Shown piece after piece: positions 8,022 through 16,769 of a stretch of 64,000 nt of DNA (positions are counted from its first letter, which is position 1; every line of letters begins with the position of its first letter). The stretch is from assembly GCA_050485905.1 (NCBI GenBank), contig JBJHCH010000001.1, positions 52,860 through 116,859 on the forward strand, in the 5' to 3' direction. The notes beneath the pieces were generated by a model. That model worked only from the letters and a program-made list of their open reading frames with translations. It was not told the DNA's origin and made no database searches. A program made the position numbers and the translations under genes. Source of the DNA: JAWLCA01 sp050485905. Lineage in GTDB: Bacteria > Pseudomonadota > Alphaproteobacteria > Rhodobacterales > Rhodobacteraceae.

Positions 8022-9608
8022 ATGACCAACCTCGTCCCGATCGGCCGCGCGCTGATTTCCGTTTCCGACAAGACCGGGCTGGTGGAATTCGCCCGCGCAC
8101 TGGCCGGGGCGGGGGTCGATCTGATCTCGACCGGGGGCACGGCATCGGCCCTGCGGCTGGCGGGGCTGAAGGTGCGCGACGTGTCCGAGGTGACGGGTTT
8201 CCCCGAAATGATGGACGGCCGGGTGAAGACGCTGCACCCGATGGTGCATGGCGGGCTCTTGGCGCTGCGCGACGATGACGAGCATCTGGTGGCGATGGTG
8301 GCCCACGGGATCGAACCGATCGACCTGCTGGTGGTGAACCTTTATCCGTTCGAGCAGACGGTGGCGCGCGGTGCATCCTATGACGACTGCATCGAGAATA
8401 TCGATATCGGCGGGCCGGCGATGATCCGCGCGGCGGCGAAGAATCACCGCTTCGTCACCGTGCTGACCGACCCCGAGGATTATGCCGGGCTGCTGGACCA
8501 GATGGCGGCCCATGACGGGGCGGTGCCCTATGGATTCCGGCAGAAGATGGCGCAGATCGCCTATGCCCGCACCGCTGCCTATGATGCGGCGGTCAGCGGC
8601 TGGATGGCGGGTGCGCTGAAGGAGGCGGCACCGCGCCGGCGGGCGCTGGCCGGCACGCTGGCCCAGACCCTGCGCTATGGCGAGAACCCGCATCAGGCGG
8701 CGGCGTTCTATGTCGATGGGTCGAACCGGCCCGGCGTGGCGACGGCGCGGCAGTGGCAGGGCAAGGAGCTGAGCTACAACAACATCAACGACACCGATGC
8801 GGCGTTCGAACTGGTGGCGGAGTTCGGCGGCGAGGGGCCGGCCTGCGCGATCATCAAGCATGCAAATCCCTGCGGCGTGGCGCGGGGGGCGACGCTGGCC
8901 GAGGCTTACGGGCGCGCCCATGACTGTGACCGGACCAGCGCCTATGGCGGGATCGTGGCGCTGAACCGGCCGCTGGATGCCGAGACCGCCGAGAAGATCG
9001 TGGAGATCTTCACCGAGGTGGTGATCGCGCCGGGCGCGGACGAGGCCGCGCGGGCGGTCTTCGCCGACCGGCGCAACCTGCGCCTGCTGACGACCGAGGG
9101 GCTGCCCGACCCGGCGGCGCGGGGGCTGGCACTGCGGCAGGTGGCGGGGGGCTTTCTGGTGCAGGACCGCGACAATGGCCGGATCGGCGCGGGCGACCTG
9201 AAGGTGGTGACGAAGCGCGCACCCAGCGAGGCCGAGATGGCCGATCTGCTGTTCGCCTGGCGGGTGGCGAAGCATGTGAAATCGAACGCCATCGTCTATG
9301 TGAAGGACGGCGCGACGGTGGGTGTGGGCGCGGGGCAGATGAGCCGGGTGGATTCGACCCGGATTGCCGCGCGGAAAGCGCAGGACATGGCCGAGGTGCT
9401 GGGGCTGGCAGAGCCGCCCACGATGGGATCGGTGGTGGCGTCAGATGCGTTCTTCCCCTTCCCCGACGGGCTGATGGCCGCGGCCGAGGCGGGCGCGCGG
9501 GCGGTGATCCAGCCCGGCGGGTCGATGCGCGACGACGCGGTGATCGCGGCGGCGGATGCGGCGGGGCTGGCCATGGTGTTCACCGGCCAGCGGCATTTCC
9601 GGCACTGA
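8022..9608 (+). CDS. purH: Bifunctional AICAR formyltransferase / IMP cyclohydrolase PurH
   Basis: PurH carries out the last two steps of purine synthesis, formylating AICAR and closing the ring to IMP. The 528-residue product has the full length. The cyclohydrolase domain lies at about 1-200 (ALISVSDKTGLVEFA, STGGTA, GRVKTLHPMVHGGLL, NLYPFEQTV, IDIGGPAMIRAAAKN). The transformylase domain follows (LRYGENPHQ, GKELSYNNINDTDAA, IIKHANPCGVA and SDAFFPFPDGL). The ATG at 8022 starts close to the first beta strand. It is probably co-transcribed with the heparinase-like gene upstream and with lspA, which begins 2 bp after the stop. Confidence 0.97.
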   Translation: MTNLVPIGRALISVSDKTGLVEFARALAGAGVDLISTGGTASALRLAGLKVRDVSEVTGFPEMMDGRVKTLHPMVHGGLLALRDDDEHLVAMVAHGIEPIDLLVVNLYPFEQTVARGASYDDCIENIDIGGPAMIRAAAKNHRFVTVLTDPEDYAGLLDQMAAHDGAVPYGFRQKMAQIAYARTAAYDAAVSGWMAGALKEAAPRRRALAGTLAQTLRYGENPHQAAAFYVDGSNRPGVATARQWQGKELSYNNINDTDAAFELVAEFGGEGPACAIIKHANPCGVARGATLAEAYGRAHDCDRTSAYGGIVALNRPLDAETAEKIVEIFTEVVIAPGADEAARAVFADRRNLRLLTTEGLPDPAARGLALRQVAGGFLVQDRDNGRIGAGDLKVVTKRAPSEAEMADLLFAWRVAKHVKSNAIVYVKDGATVGVGAGQMSRVDSTRIAARKAQDMAEVLGLAEPPTMGSVVASDAFFPFPDGLMAAAEAGARAVIQPGGSMRDDAVIAAADAAGLAMVFTGQRHFRH

Positions 9609-9610
9609 GG

Positions 9611-10081
9611 ATGCGGGTGCTTTGGCTGACCGCCGCGGCGGTGTTCGTGCTGGACCAGATCAGCAAGTATTACGTGGTGCAGGTGCTGGACCTGAAGACG
9701 GTGCGGGCGATCGACGTGGTGCCGCCGTTCCTGAACCTGCGGATGGCGTGGAACACCGGCGTCAACTTCGGCCTGCTGTCGGGGGGCGCCGACGTGATGC
9801 GCTGGGTGCTGATCGCGCTGGCGCTGGCGATCTCGGGCTGGGTCTGGTGGTGGATCGGGCGAGAGGGCGACCGGCCGCTGGTGCAGGTGTCGGGCGGGCT
9901 GCTGGTGGGCGGCGCGCTGGGCAATGTCGTGGACCGGCTGGTCTATGGCGCGGTGGCGGATTTCCTGAACATGTCGTGCTGCGGCATCGTGAACCCCTTT
10001 GCCTTCAACGTCGCCGACATCGCGATCTTTGCCGGCGCCATCGGGCTGATCCTGTTCTCGGGCGGCAAGAAGACCCCGTGA
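9611..10081 (+). CDS. lspA: Lipoprotein signal peptidase LspA
   Basis: This is signal peptidase II, the inner-membrane aspartyl protease that removes signal peptides from diacylglyceryl-prolipoproteins. The 156-residue product has four hydrophobic segments and the family motifs: DQISKYY at residues 15-21, NTGVNFG, GNVVDRL with the first catalytic Asp, and FNVADIAI with the second. It is only 2 bp from purH and is followed by a lipoprotein gene that would be its substrate. The start ATG at 9611 leaves residue 1 close to the first membrane segment, as expected. Confidence 0.96.
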   Translation: MRVLWLTAAAVFVLDQISKYYVVQVLDLKTVRAIDVVPPFLNLRMAWNTGVNFGLLSGGADVMRWVLIALALAISGWVWWWIGREGDRPLVQVSGGLLVGGALGNVVDRLVYGAVADFLNMSCCGIVNPFAFNVADIAIFAGAIGLILFSGGKKTP

Positions 10082-10147
10082 CGCCCCCCAAGCTTTGCGC
10101 TAAAGAGGGGCCAAGAACCGAAAACCGGACGGATGACGGAGGCTTTG

Positions 10148-10675
10148 ATGCGGGCAGGACGGGGGATCATCGCCATGGCGCTGGTCGCAGGCGTCGCGGC
10201 CTGTTCCATGCAGCGCGACGAGCCGAACCTGATGAACATCGCCGCCTCGACCGATCGGCCGGACGAATTCGCCATTGTGCCCAACAAGCCGCTGGAACTG
10301 CCCGACGACATGGCCGCGCTGCCTGAACCCACGCCGGGCGGTGCGAACCGGGTCGATCAGACCCCGCTCAGCGATGCGGTCGCGGCGCTTGGCGGCAATC
10401 CGGCCTCGGTCGCCCGTGGCGGCGTTCCCGCGACGGACGGCGCCATCGTCGCCCATGCCACGCGCCAGGGCGCAAACCCCGGTATCCGCGAGCAGCTTGC
10501 GGCAGAGGATCTGGAATATCGCCGGCGCAACGACGGGCGAATTCTTGAGCGGCTGTTCGGCGTGAACGTCTATTACCGCGCCTATGGCCCGCAGTCGCTG
10601 GACCAGCACGCCGAACTGGAACGCTGGCGCCGCGCCGGGGCGCGCAACGTCGGCGCTCCGCCCGACCCGCGCTAG
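10148..10675 (+). CDS. DUF3035 lipoprotein
   Basis: The 175-residue product has a lipoprotein signal: MRAGRGIIAMALVAGVAAC, with a lipobox ending at Cys19. The body is Pro/Asp-rich and carries the DUF3035 signature FAIVPNKPLELPDDMAALPEP. A later segment, EDLEYRRRNDGRILERL, is predicted helical. The ATG at 10148 was chosen over the one at 10133 because GGAGG sits six bases before it. Function is unknown. The position between lspA and the two M16 genes is the usual one in Rhodobacteraceae. Lipid attachment at the outer or inner membrane is inferred from the lipobox only. Confidence 0.85.
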   Translation: MRAGRGIIAMALVAGVAACSMQRDEPNLMNIAASTDRPDEFAIVPNKPLELPDDMAALPEPTPGGANRVDQTPLSDAVAALGGNPASVARGGVPATDGAIVAHATRQGANPGIREQLAAEDLEYRRRNDGRILERLFGVNVYYRAYGPQSLDQHAELERWRRAGARNVGAPPDPR

Positions 10676-10761
10676 CACCGCTCACATCGCTGTAGGGCGG
10701 GGTTGATCTTGGCCCCCCAGACCGTAGCTTTGCTGCAAGCGGAATTTCGGGAGGTTCGGGG

Positions 10762-12102
10762 ATGAGGCGCCTTGTCGGTCTGGCGGTTCTTTGTGTGGCG
10801 CTGCTGTCCCTGCCGCTGCGGGCCGAGCCGATCACCGAATTCAGCCTGTCGAACGGCATGCAGGTGGTGGTGATCGAGGATCACCGCGCCCCGGTCGTCG
10901 TTCACATGGTCTGGTACCCGGTGGGTGCCGCGGACGAGCCGCCGGGCAAGTCGGGCATCGCGCATTTTCTGGAACATCTGATGTTCAAGGGCACGGCCAC
11001 AACGGGACCGGGCGAGTTCTCGGCCGTGGTCGAGGCGCAGGGCGGGCGCGACAATGCCTTCACCTCGTGGGATTACACCGGCTATTTCCAGCGCGTCGCC
11101 GCCGACCGGCTGGAGCTGATGATGGAGATGGAAGCCGACCGGATGGTCAACCTGACCCTGCCCCCGGCCGAGGTTGAGACGGAGCGCGACGTCATTCTGG
11201 AGGAGCGCGGGCAGGTGGTCGAAAGCCGCCCCGGCGCCGTCTTCCGTGAATTGCAGCGTGCGGCGCAGTATCTCAACCACCCCTATGGCACGCCGATCAT
11301 CGGCTGGCGGCACGAGATGGAGGGGCTGACGCGCGAGGATGCGCGGGCCTTTTACGACGCGCATTATGCCCCGAACAACGCCATCCTGATCGTGGCGGGC
11401 GACGTCACGCCGGGAGAGGTGCGCGAGATGGCCGAGCGCCATTACGGCGCGATCCCCGCGCGCGAGGGCGTCGGGCCGCAGCCCCGCCCGCAGGAGCCGC
11501 CGCAACTGGCCGAGCGGCGATTCACCTATGCCGATGCCCGCGTCAGCGAGCCGCTGGTGTCACGCAGTTACCTTGCGCCGCCGCGCCGGTCGGGCGCGCA
11601 GGAAGAGGCGGCGGCGCTGCTGGTGCTGGCGGAACTGCTGGGCGGGTCGTCGGCCACATCGGTCTTTGGCCGGGCGCTGGAATTCGACGAGCAGATCGCG
11701 CTACACACCTCGGCCTGGTATGGCGCGACCTCGCGCGATACCTCGACCTTCACCGTGAACATCGCGCCGCAGCCCGGCGTGACGCTGGTAGAGGCCGAGG
11801 CGGCGATGGATGCGGTGATAGAGCGGTTTCTGACCGAGGGCGTGGACGCGGGCCAGCTTGAACGGATCAAGACCCGCATCCGCGCGTCTGAAATCTATGC
11901 GATGGACGATGCCGCCGCGCGCGCCCGGCGCTATGGCGCGGCGCTGACCTCTGGCCTGACGGTCGAGGATGAACGTGCCTGGTCCGAGGTATTGCAGGCG
12001 GTGACGGCCGAGGATGTGCTGGAGGTGGCGCGCAATGTGCTGGACCGGCGGCAGGCGGTGACCGGCTGGCTGGTGCGGGACGAAAGCGAGGTGACGCAAT
12101 GA
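10762..12102 (+). CDS. M16 zinc metallopeptidase, catalytic subunit
   Basis: This pitrilysin/insulinase-family peptidase has 446 residues. It has a Sec signal (MRRLVGLAVLCVALLSLPLRA, cleavage near 21), so it should be periplasmic. The inverted zinc motif HFLEH is at 68-72, with the third ligand Glu expected near residues 145-152 in EAEVETERDVILEE-like sequence, which is present. The C-terminal half is the second M16 domain (RSYLAPPR, ELLGGSSATSVFGR). It overlaps the next M16 gene by 4 bp (ATGA), and the two gene products probably form a heterodimer. A good GGGAGG ribosome site precedes the ATG. Confidence 0.93.
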   Translation: MRRLVGLAVLCVALLSLPLRAEPITEFSLSNGMQVVVIEDHRAPVVVHMVWYPVGAADEPPGKSGIAHFLEHLMFKGTATTGPGEFSAVVEAQGGRDNAFTSWDYTGYFQRVAADRLELMMEMEADRMVNLTLPPAEVETERDVILEERGQVVESRPGAVFRELQRAAQYLNHPYGTPIIGWRHEMEGLTREDARAFYDAHYAPNNAILIVAGDVTPGEVREMAERHYGAIPAREGVGPQPRPQEPPQLAERRFTYADARVSEPLVSRSYLAPPRRSGAQEEAAALLVLAELLGGSSATSVFGRALEFDEQIALHTSAWYGATSRDTSTFTVNIAPQPGVTLVEAEAAMDAVIERFLTEGVDAGQLERIKTRIRASEIYAMDDAAARARRYGAALTSGLTVEDERAWSEVLQAVTAEDVLEVARNVLDRRQAVTGWLVRDESEVTQ

Positions 12103-13412
12103 TCCGGTTCCTCGCGTCGCTGACCGTTGCGCTGCTGCTGGCGCTGCCGGCGCGGGCCGAGGTGGAGATCACCGAAGTGACCTCTCCCGGCGGGGTCTAT
12201 GCGTGGCTGGTCGAGGAGCCGTCGATCCCGTTCGTCGCGCTGGAGCTTGAGTTTCGCACCGGCAGCCAGATGGACCCGGAGGGCAAGCGCGGGGCGGTGA
12301 ACCTGATGACCGCGCTGCTGGAGGAAGGCGCGGGCGATCTGGACAGCCGCGGCTTTGCCGAGGCCGCGGAAGCACTGGCCGCGAGCTATCGCTTCCGGTC
12401 GTCGGACGAGGCGATTTCCGTCTCTGCCCGGTTCCTGTCGGAAAACCGGGATCAGGCCGTGGCGCTGCTGCGGCTGGCACTGGCTGAGCCACGGTTCGAT
12501 ACGGATGCGGTGGAGCGGGTGCGCGGGCAGGTGCTGTCGTCGATCCGGTCCGATGCGGTGAATCAGAATGCCCTGGCGTCCGAGGCGTTCAACGCGCTCG
12601 CCTTTGGCGACCATCCCTTCGGCACGTCGCAGAACGGAACGGTCGAAAGCGTCACGGGGCTGACCCGCGACGACCTGATCGCCGCGCACGAGATGACGCT
12701 GACGCGCGAGCATCTGTTCGTTTCGGCCGTGGGGGATATCACGCCCGAGGATCTGGGGCTGCTGCTGGACGATCTGCTGGGCGACCTCCCAGCCGAGGGG
12801 CCGGCGCGGCCCGAGCCGCCGGGCGTGGCGCTGACAGGGGGCGTGACGGTGGTGCCCTTTGACGCGCCGCAATCGGTGATCGCCTTTGGCCATGCCGGCA
12901 TCCACCGCGATGACGACGATTTCTTTGCCGCCTTCCTGATGAACGAGATCCTGGGCGGCGGACGCTTTGGCACAAGGCTGATGAGCCAGCTGCGCGAGGC
13001 ACGCGGCCTGACCTATGGCGTTGGCACCGGCCTGTCGTTGCGCGAGGGGGCGGAGTTGATGGCGGGGCGCTTTTCCACCTCGAACGACCGCGCGGCCGAG
13101 GCCATCGATCTGGTGCGGCGCGAATGGTCGCGGCTGGCGGCCGAGGGGGTGAGCCGGCTGGAGCTGGAGCGGGTGCAGACCTATCTGACCGGCGCCTATC
13201 CGCTGCGTTTCGACGGCAATGCGACCATCGCGCGGATTCTGGTGGGGATGCAGGCCGACGGGCTGCCCATCGACTATGTGGAAACCCGCAACGACAAGGT
13301 GATGGCGGTGACGCTGGAGGATATCACCCGCGTCGCCCGGCGGCTGCTGGATGCCGACGGGCTGCGCTTTGTCGTGGTCGGCCGGCCCGAGGGCGTGGAA
13401 GCGGTGAACTGA
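12099..13412 (+). CDS. M16 family protein, non-catalytic partner
   Basis: The 437-residue product has a Sec signal (MIRFLASLTVALLLALPARA) and the M16 fold. Where the zinc motif should be it reads NLMTALLEEGAG, so His, Glu and His are missing and it cannot bind the metal in the usual way. The C-terminal part keeps the conserved M16 R/Y region: LMSQLREARGLTYGVG, then SNDRAAEAIDLV. Pairs of an active and an inactive M16 subunit are known in bacteria. Translation is coupled to the upstream catalytic gene by an ATGA overlap, which supports a complex. Substrate unknown. Confidence 0.92.
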   Translation: MIRFLASLTVALLLALPARAEVEITEVTSPGGVYAWLVEEPSIPFVALELEFRTGSQMDPEGKRGAVNLMTALLEEGAGDLDSRGFAEAAEALAASYRFRSSDEAISVSARFLSENRDQAVALLRLALAEPRFDTDAVERVRGQVLSSIRSDAVNQNALASEAFNALAFGDHPFGTSQNGTVESVTGLTRDDLIAAHEMTLTREHLFVSAVGDITPEDLGLLLDDLLGDLPAEGPARPEPPGVALTGGVTVVPFDAPQSVIAFGHAGIHRDDDDFFAAFLMNEILGGGRFGTRLMSQLREARGLTYGVGTGLSLREGAELMAGRFSTSNDRAAEAIDLVRREWSRLAAEGVSRLELERVQTYLTGAYPLRFDGNATIARILVGMQADGLPIDYVETRNDKVMAVTLEDITRVARRLLDADGLRFVVVGRPEGVEAVN

Positions 13413-13461
13413 GCCGATCCTGCGCTTGGCCGAATCTGCGCGCCATGCTAGGGCTTGTGGC

Positions 13462-15288
13462 ATGAACGCCGAAAGCCCCAATATACCGCGTGTCCCGCCC
13501 GCAATCCGGCAGCTGGACGAGGCCACTGCCAACCGCATCGCGGCGGGCGAGGTGGTCGAGCGGCCGGCGTCGGCGGTCAAGGAACTGGTGGAGAATGCGC
13601 TGGATGCGGGCGCGGGGCGGATCGAGGTGACGATCGCCGAGGGCGGCAAGGCGCTGATCCGGGTGGCAGACGATGGCCACGGGATGACGGCGGCGGATCT
13701 GCCGCTGGCGCTGTCGCGGCACGCCACGTCCAAGATCGACGGGTCGGATCTGCTGGCGATCCACAGCTTCGGCTTTCGCGGAGAGGCGCTGCCGTCCCTT
13801 GGCGCGGTCGGCCGGCTGACCATCACCAGCCGGGCCGAGGGGCAGGAGGGCGCGGCGATCACGGTCACCGGCGGAAGGATCGGGCCGGTGAAGCCCGCCG
13901 CCCTGTCGCGCGGGACGGTGGTGGAGTTGCGCGACCTGTTCCACGCCACGCCCGCGCGGCTGAAGTTCCTGCGCACCGACAGGGCCGAGACGCAGGCGGT
14001 GACAGAGGTGGTCCGGCGCCTCGCGATGGCCGAGCCGCATGTCGCCTTCACCCTGCGCGACGCCTCGGGCGGGGGCGAGGGGCGGCTGCTGTTCCGCGCC
14101 GATGCCGAAACGGGCGATCTGTTCGACTCCCTGCGCGGACGACTTGGCCGGGTGATGGGGGCCGAGTTCATCGACAATGCCCTGCCCATCGCAGCAGACC
14201 GTGACGGCCTGTGGCTGACCGGCCATGCCGGGCTGCCCACGGCGGCGCGGGGCGCGGCGGTGGCGCAGTTCCTGTTCGTCAACGGCCGCCCGGTGCGCGA
14301 CCGGATGCTGCTGGGCGCGCTGCGGGCGGCCTATACCGACCTGATCCCGCGCGACCGGCACCCGGCGGCGGCGCTTTACATCGACTGCGATCCGCAACTG
14401 GTGGACGTGAACGTGCACCCCGCCAAGGCCGAGGTGCGGTTTCGCGATCCGGGGCTGGTGCGCGGCCTGATTGTCTCGGCCCTGAGGCATGCGCTGGCCG
14501 GGGCGGGGCAGCGGTCGGACACGCGCATCGCCGCCGGCGCGCTGGGGGCGATGCGGCCCGAGAGCCCGCCGATGCCGCAACCGACGCGGCCAATGATCCC
14601 GCGGCCGTCATCCGCCGCGCTGGCTGCTGCCCAGACGGCGCAGGCGCCGGATTTCGGTTTTGCCGACAGCGCGCGGGTCTTTGACGAACCGGCCGAACCG
14701 GCACTGGCGGCACCGCTTGGCGCAGCGCGGGCGCAGGTGCATGGCACCTATATCATCGCCCAGACCGCGCAGGGCATCGTCATCGTGGATCAGCACGCCG
14801 CGCATGAGCGGCTAGTCTACGAGAGGCTGAAGGCACAGTTGCGCGAAAACGGCGTGGCAGCGCAGGCGCTGCTGGTGCCCGAGATCGTGGACCTGCGCCC
14901 CGACGAGGCGGCCTTGCTGCTGGATCTCACAGACGATCTGGCCCGGCTGGGTCTGACGGTGGAGCCGTTCGGCGGCAGCGCCGTCGCGGTGCGCGAGACC
15001 CCGGCGGCGCTGGGGCCGGTGGAGGCCGCCGGGTTGCTGCGCGACATTTTGGACGAACTGGCTGACCTGGGTGAAAGCGCGGGCTTACAGGCGCGTCTGG
15101 ATGCGGTGCTGTCGCGGATGGCCTGTCACGGATCGGTCCGCGCCGGTCGGCAGCTCAGGGCCGAGGAGATGAATGCGCTGCTGCGCGAGATGGAGGCAAC
15201 GCCCCATTCCGGCCAGTGCAACCACGGCCGGCCAACCTGGGTAGAGCTGCCGCTGACGGATATCGAGAAGCTGTTCGCCCGCCGCTGA
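13462..15288 (+). CDS. mutL: DNA mismatch repair protein MutL
   Basis: MutL couples mismatch recognition by MutS to strand incision and removal. The 608-residue product has the GHKL ATPase motifs ENALDAGA, DDGHGM and FGFRGEALPSLGAVG in the first 110 residues. The linker (about 345-420) is Pro/Ala-rich. The C-terminal domain contains DQHAAHERLVYE, which fits the endonuclease motif DQHA(X)2E(X)4E, and QCNHGRP near the end. This MutL therefore probably nicks DNA itself, as in bacteria without MutH. The ATG at 13462 (MNAESPN) was chosen for distance to the first motif. It stands 49 bp after the M16 pair and is probably in the same transcript. Confidence 0.96.
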   Translation: MNAESPNIPRVPPAIRQLDEATANRIAAGEVVERPASAVKELVENALDAGAGRIEVTIAEGGKALIRVADDGHGMTAADLPLALSRHATSKIDGSDLLAIHSFGFRGEALPSLGAVGRLTITSRAEGQEGAAITVTGGRIGPVKPAALSRGTVVELRDLFHATPARLKFLRTDRAETQAVTEVVRRLAMAEPHVAFTLRDASGGGEGRLLFRADAETGDLFDSLRGRLGRVMGAEFIDNALPIAADRDGLWLTGHAGLPTAARGAAVAQFLFVNGRPVRDRMLLGALRAAYTDLIPRDRHPAAALYIDCDPQLVDVNVHPAKAEVRFRDPGLVRGLIVSALRHALAGAGQRSDTRIAAGALGAMRPESPPMPQPTRPMIPRPSSAALAAAQTAQAPDFGFADSARVFDEPAEPALAAPLGAARAQVHGTYIIAQTAQGIVIVDQHAAHERLVYERLKAQLRENGVAAQALLVPEIVDLRPDEAALLLDLTDDLARLGLTVEPFGGSAVAVRETPAALGPVEAAGLLRDILDELADLGESAGLQARLDAVLSRMACHGSVRAGRQLRAEEMNALLREMEATPHSGQCNHGRPTWVELPLTDIEKLFARR

Positions 15289-15324
15289 CGGGTGCAGCCC
15301 CCGCCCGGTCAGAAGCAGCCCGCT

Positions 15325-15972
15325 TCAGATCCGCAGGAAACACTGAGCTATCCGCGGCAGGAAGGCGTTGAACCGCAGCTTTGCATCGGTCGCGGCCAGG
15401 CAGATGCAGGCCGGCCCCGGTTCGGCCACGGGCGTGTGTTCCATCGTCTGGTCGGCGATCTCGATATCGCCGGGGCCGAAGCGGTCCGTCTCGTCCCGGA
15501 ACGCGCCCTGCAGAACCAGCGTCAGTTCGATGCCATTGTGGCCATGATCGGGGATCGCCACGCCGCCGGGGATATGCAGCAGGCGCACCGTCGCGTCCTT
15601 TGACGTGGGCAGGATCGCCTGTTTCACGCCCCCGCCGACCGGACGCCAGCGCACCGCCGAGAGATCACCACCGACATAGTCCTGCAGCGGCGTGGGAAAG
15701 ATGCCGCGGGCACGCGGGATCAGTTCCTTGCTCTGACTGGGCTGCGCCGCGATCAGCCGCATCGTCGCCTCCAGGCTGCCGGTGGGCATGGCCGCCGTGC
15801 CGCAGTCCTCCAGCACCGCGCCGCCCACGGCGTCGAACTCTGCCAGCCGCGCCCGGCAGTCGTCGCACATCGACACATGCGTCGCCACCACGAGGTTGAA
15901 CGCCTCGGGCAGGGTGCCGGCCGAATAGGCCATCAGCAGCCGGTCGTCGAGGTGATGCCGTATCTCCATCAT
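15325..15972 (-). CDS. chrR: ChrR-type zinc anti-sigma factor
   Basis: This 215-residue anti-sigma factor of the ChrR family holds RpoE inactive until singlet oxygen or organic peroxide appears. The N-terminal ASD zinc site is visible as RHH (residues 5-7) plus HVSMCDDC, with His32, Cys36 and Cys39. The C-terminal cupin has the metal-site block HGHNGIELTLVLQG and a later EHTPVAEPG. Both domains are needed for the response in Rhodobacter sphaeroides. The gene begins 8 bp after the rpoE stop and is co-transcribed with it. The first two codons are both ATG and the exact start is undecided. Confidence 0.94.
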   Translation of the reverse strand: MMEIRHHLDDRLLMAYSAGTLPEAFNLVVATHVSMCDDCRARLAEFDAVGGAVLEDCGTAAMPTGSLEATMRLIAAQPSQSKELIPRARGIFPTPLQDYVGGDLSAVRWRPVGGGVKQAILPTSKDATVRLLHIPGGVAIPDHGHNGIELTLVLQGAFRDETDRFGPGDIEIADQTMEHTPVAEPGPACICLAATDAKLRFNAFLPRIAQCFLRI

Positions 15973-15980
15973 CGCTTGCC

Positions 15981-16529
15981 TTAACTCATCCTGTGGCGCA
16001 GCCGTTCCAGCGCCAGCCGTATCCGTGACTTGATCGTGCCCAGCGGCAGACCGGTTTCCGCAGCGATCTCGGTATGCGACAGGTCGCCGAAATATGCCCG
16101 TTCGATCAGATCGCGCTGTTTCTGGGGCAGTTCCGCAAGGGCGGCCGCCAGTTTCTCGCTTTCCTGCTGAAGCGCCAGAACGTCGGCCTGATCAGGCTCT
16201 GGCTCTGGCCCCCAGGGCAGATCCTCAGGCTCTGGCCGCCGCTGCTTGCGCAGCATGTCGATGCGCCGGTTCCGGGCGATCGTGAATACCCAGGTCGCAA
16301 CGCTGGCCCGCGTCGGATCAAAAAGATGCGCCTTGTGCCAGACCGTTGCCATCACATCCTGCGCGCATTCCTCGGCCAGGGCCTGGGGTGCGCCCCCCTT
16401 CATCAGAAACGCCTTAATCCGAGGCGCGAAATGGCCGAACAGGGCGGCAAATGCTGCCGTATCCTGCCGGTCGCGCACTGCAAGCAGATGCGCCACCCAT
16501 TCCGCCCCATCCGTCTCTGTCTGAGCCAC
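15981..16529 (-). CDS. rpoE: ECF sigma factor RpoE (ChrR-partnered, ECF11 type)
   Basis: This group IV sigma factor has 182 residues from a GTG start at 16529. Region 2 reads HFAPRIKAFLMKGGAPQALAEE, then DVMATVWHKAHLFDP and WVFTIARNRRIDMLRKQRRPEPEDLPWGPE. Region 4 reads LPQKQRDLIERAYFGDLSHTEIA, then ETGLPLGTIKSRIRLALERLR. These match the R. sphaeroides RpoE that drives the singlet-oxygen response. The frame stays open upstream to an ATG at 16652, but that extension has no sigma-factor character and crosses the likely promoter, so the GTG was preferred. It is divergent from the flavoprotein operon it should control. Confidence 0.93.
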   Translation of the reverse strand: MAQTETDGAEWVAHLLAVRDRQDTAAFAALFGHFAPRIKAFLMKGGAPQALAEECAQDVMATVWHKAHLFDPTRASVATWVFTIARNRRIDMLRKQRRPEPEDLPWGPEPEPDQADVLALQQESEKLAAALAELPQKQRDLIERAYFGDLSHTEIAAETGLPLGTIKSRIRLALERLRHRMS

Positions 16530-16638
16530 GCGAACCTGTCGTCTTTCGGCTTCCCGATGTTTCCGGCGGCCAGCATAAGCAGGCCGTCCGGGGGATGCAT
16601 CCGAATATTCGGCGGATCCCGTAGCGTCAAACATGTAA

Positions 16639-16668
16639 CGGATACGCCTCACTGTGCGGGCCGGATCA
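16639..16668 (-). promoter_or_regulatory. Likely RpoE-type promoter of rpoE-chrR
   Basis: On the minus strand, TGATCC (16668-16663) is an exact match to the R. sphaeroides RpoE -35 element. It is followed after 18 bases by TATCCG (16644-16639), a poorer -10 than the usual TAAG-type. Autoregulation of rpoE-chrR is established in the model. The leader to the GTG at 16529 would be about 100 bases. Confidence 0.55.
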
Positions 16669-16681
16669 CATTTCCTTGTCG

Positions 16682-16709
16682 TAATCCGTTTCTCCCGGCC
16701 GTGCGTAAG
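16682..16709 (+). promoter_or_regulatory. Likely RpoE-type promoter of the flavoprotein operon
   Basis: TAATCC (16682-16687) and TAAG (16706-16709) are separated by 18 bases. They differ from the known TGATCC-N18-TAAG pattern by one base in the -35. The site faces the operon starting at 16770 and lies 13 bp from the -35 of the opposite promoter. A short inverted repeat, CGGCACC-GCTA-GGTGCCG (16726-16743), sits in the resulting leader, just ahead of the GGTGGAG ribosome site. Confidence 0.7.
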
Positions 16710-16769
16710 TGTCTGGTAGAAGGGACGGCACCGCTAGGTGCCGCAGACAGGGACAAGGTGGAGTAGCTG

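Noticed and set aside
11931..14282. A 783-codon minus-strand frame across the second M16 gene and mutL
   Set aside because: Both plus-strand genes are clear, and the antisense product has no recognisable motif.
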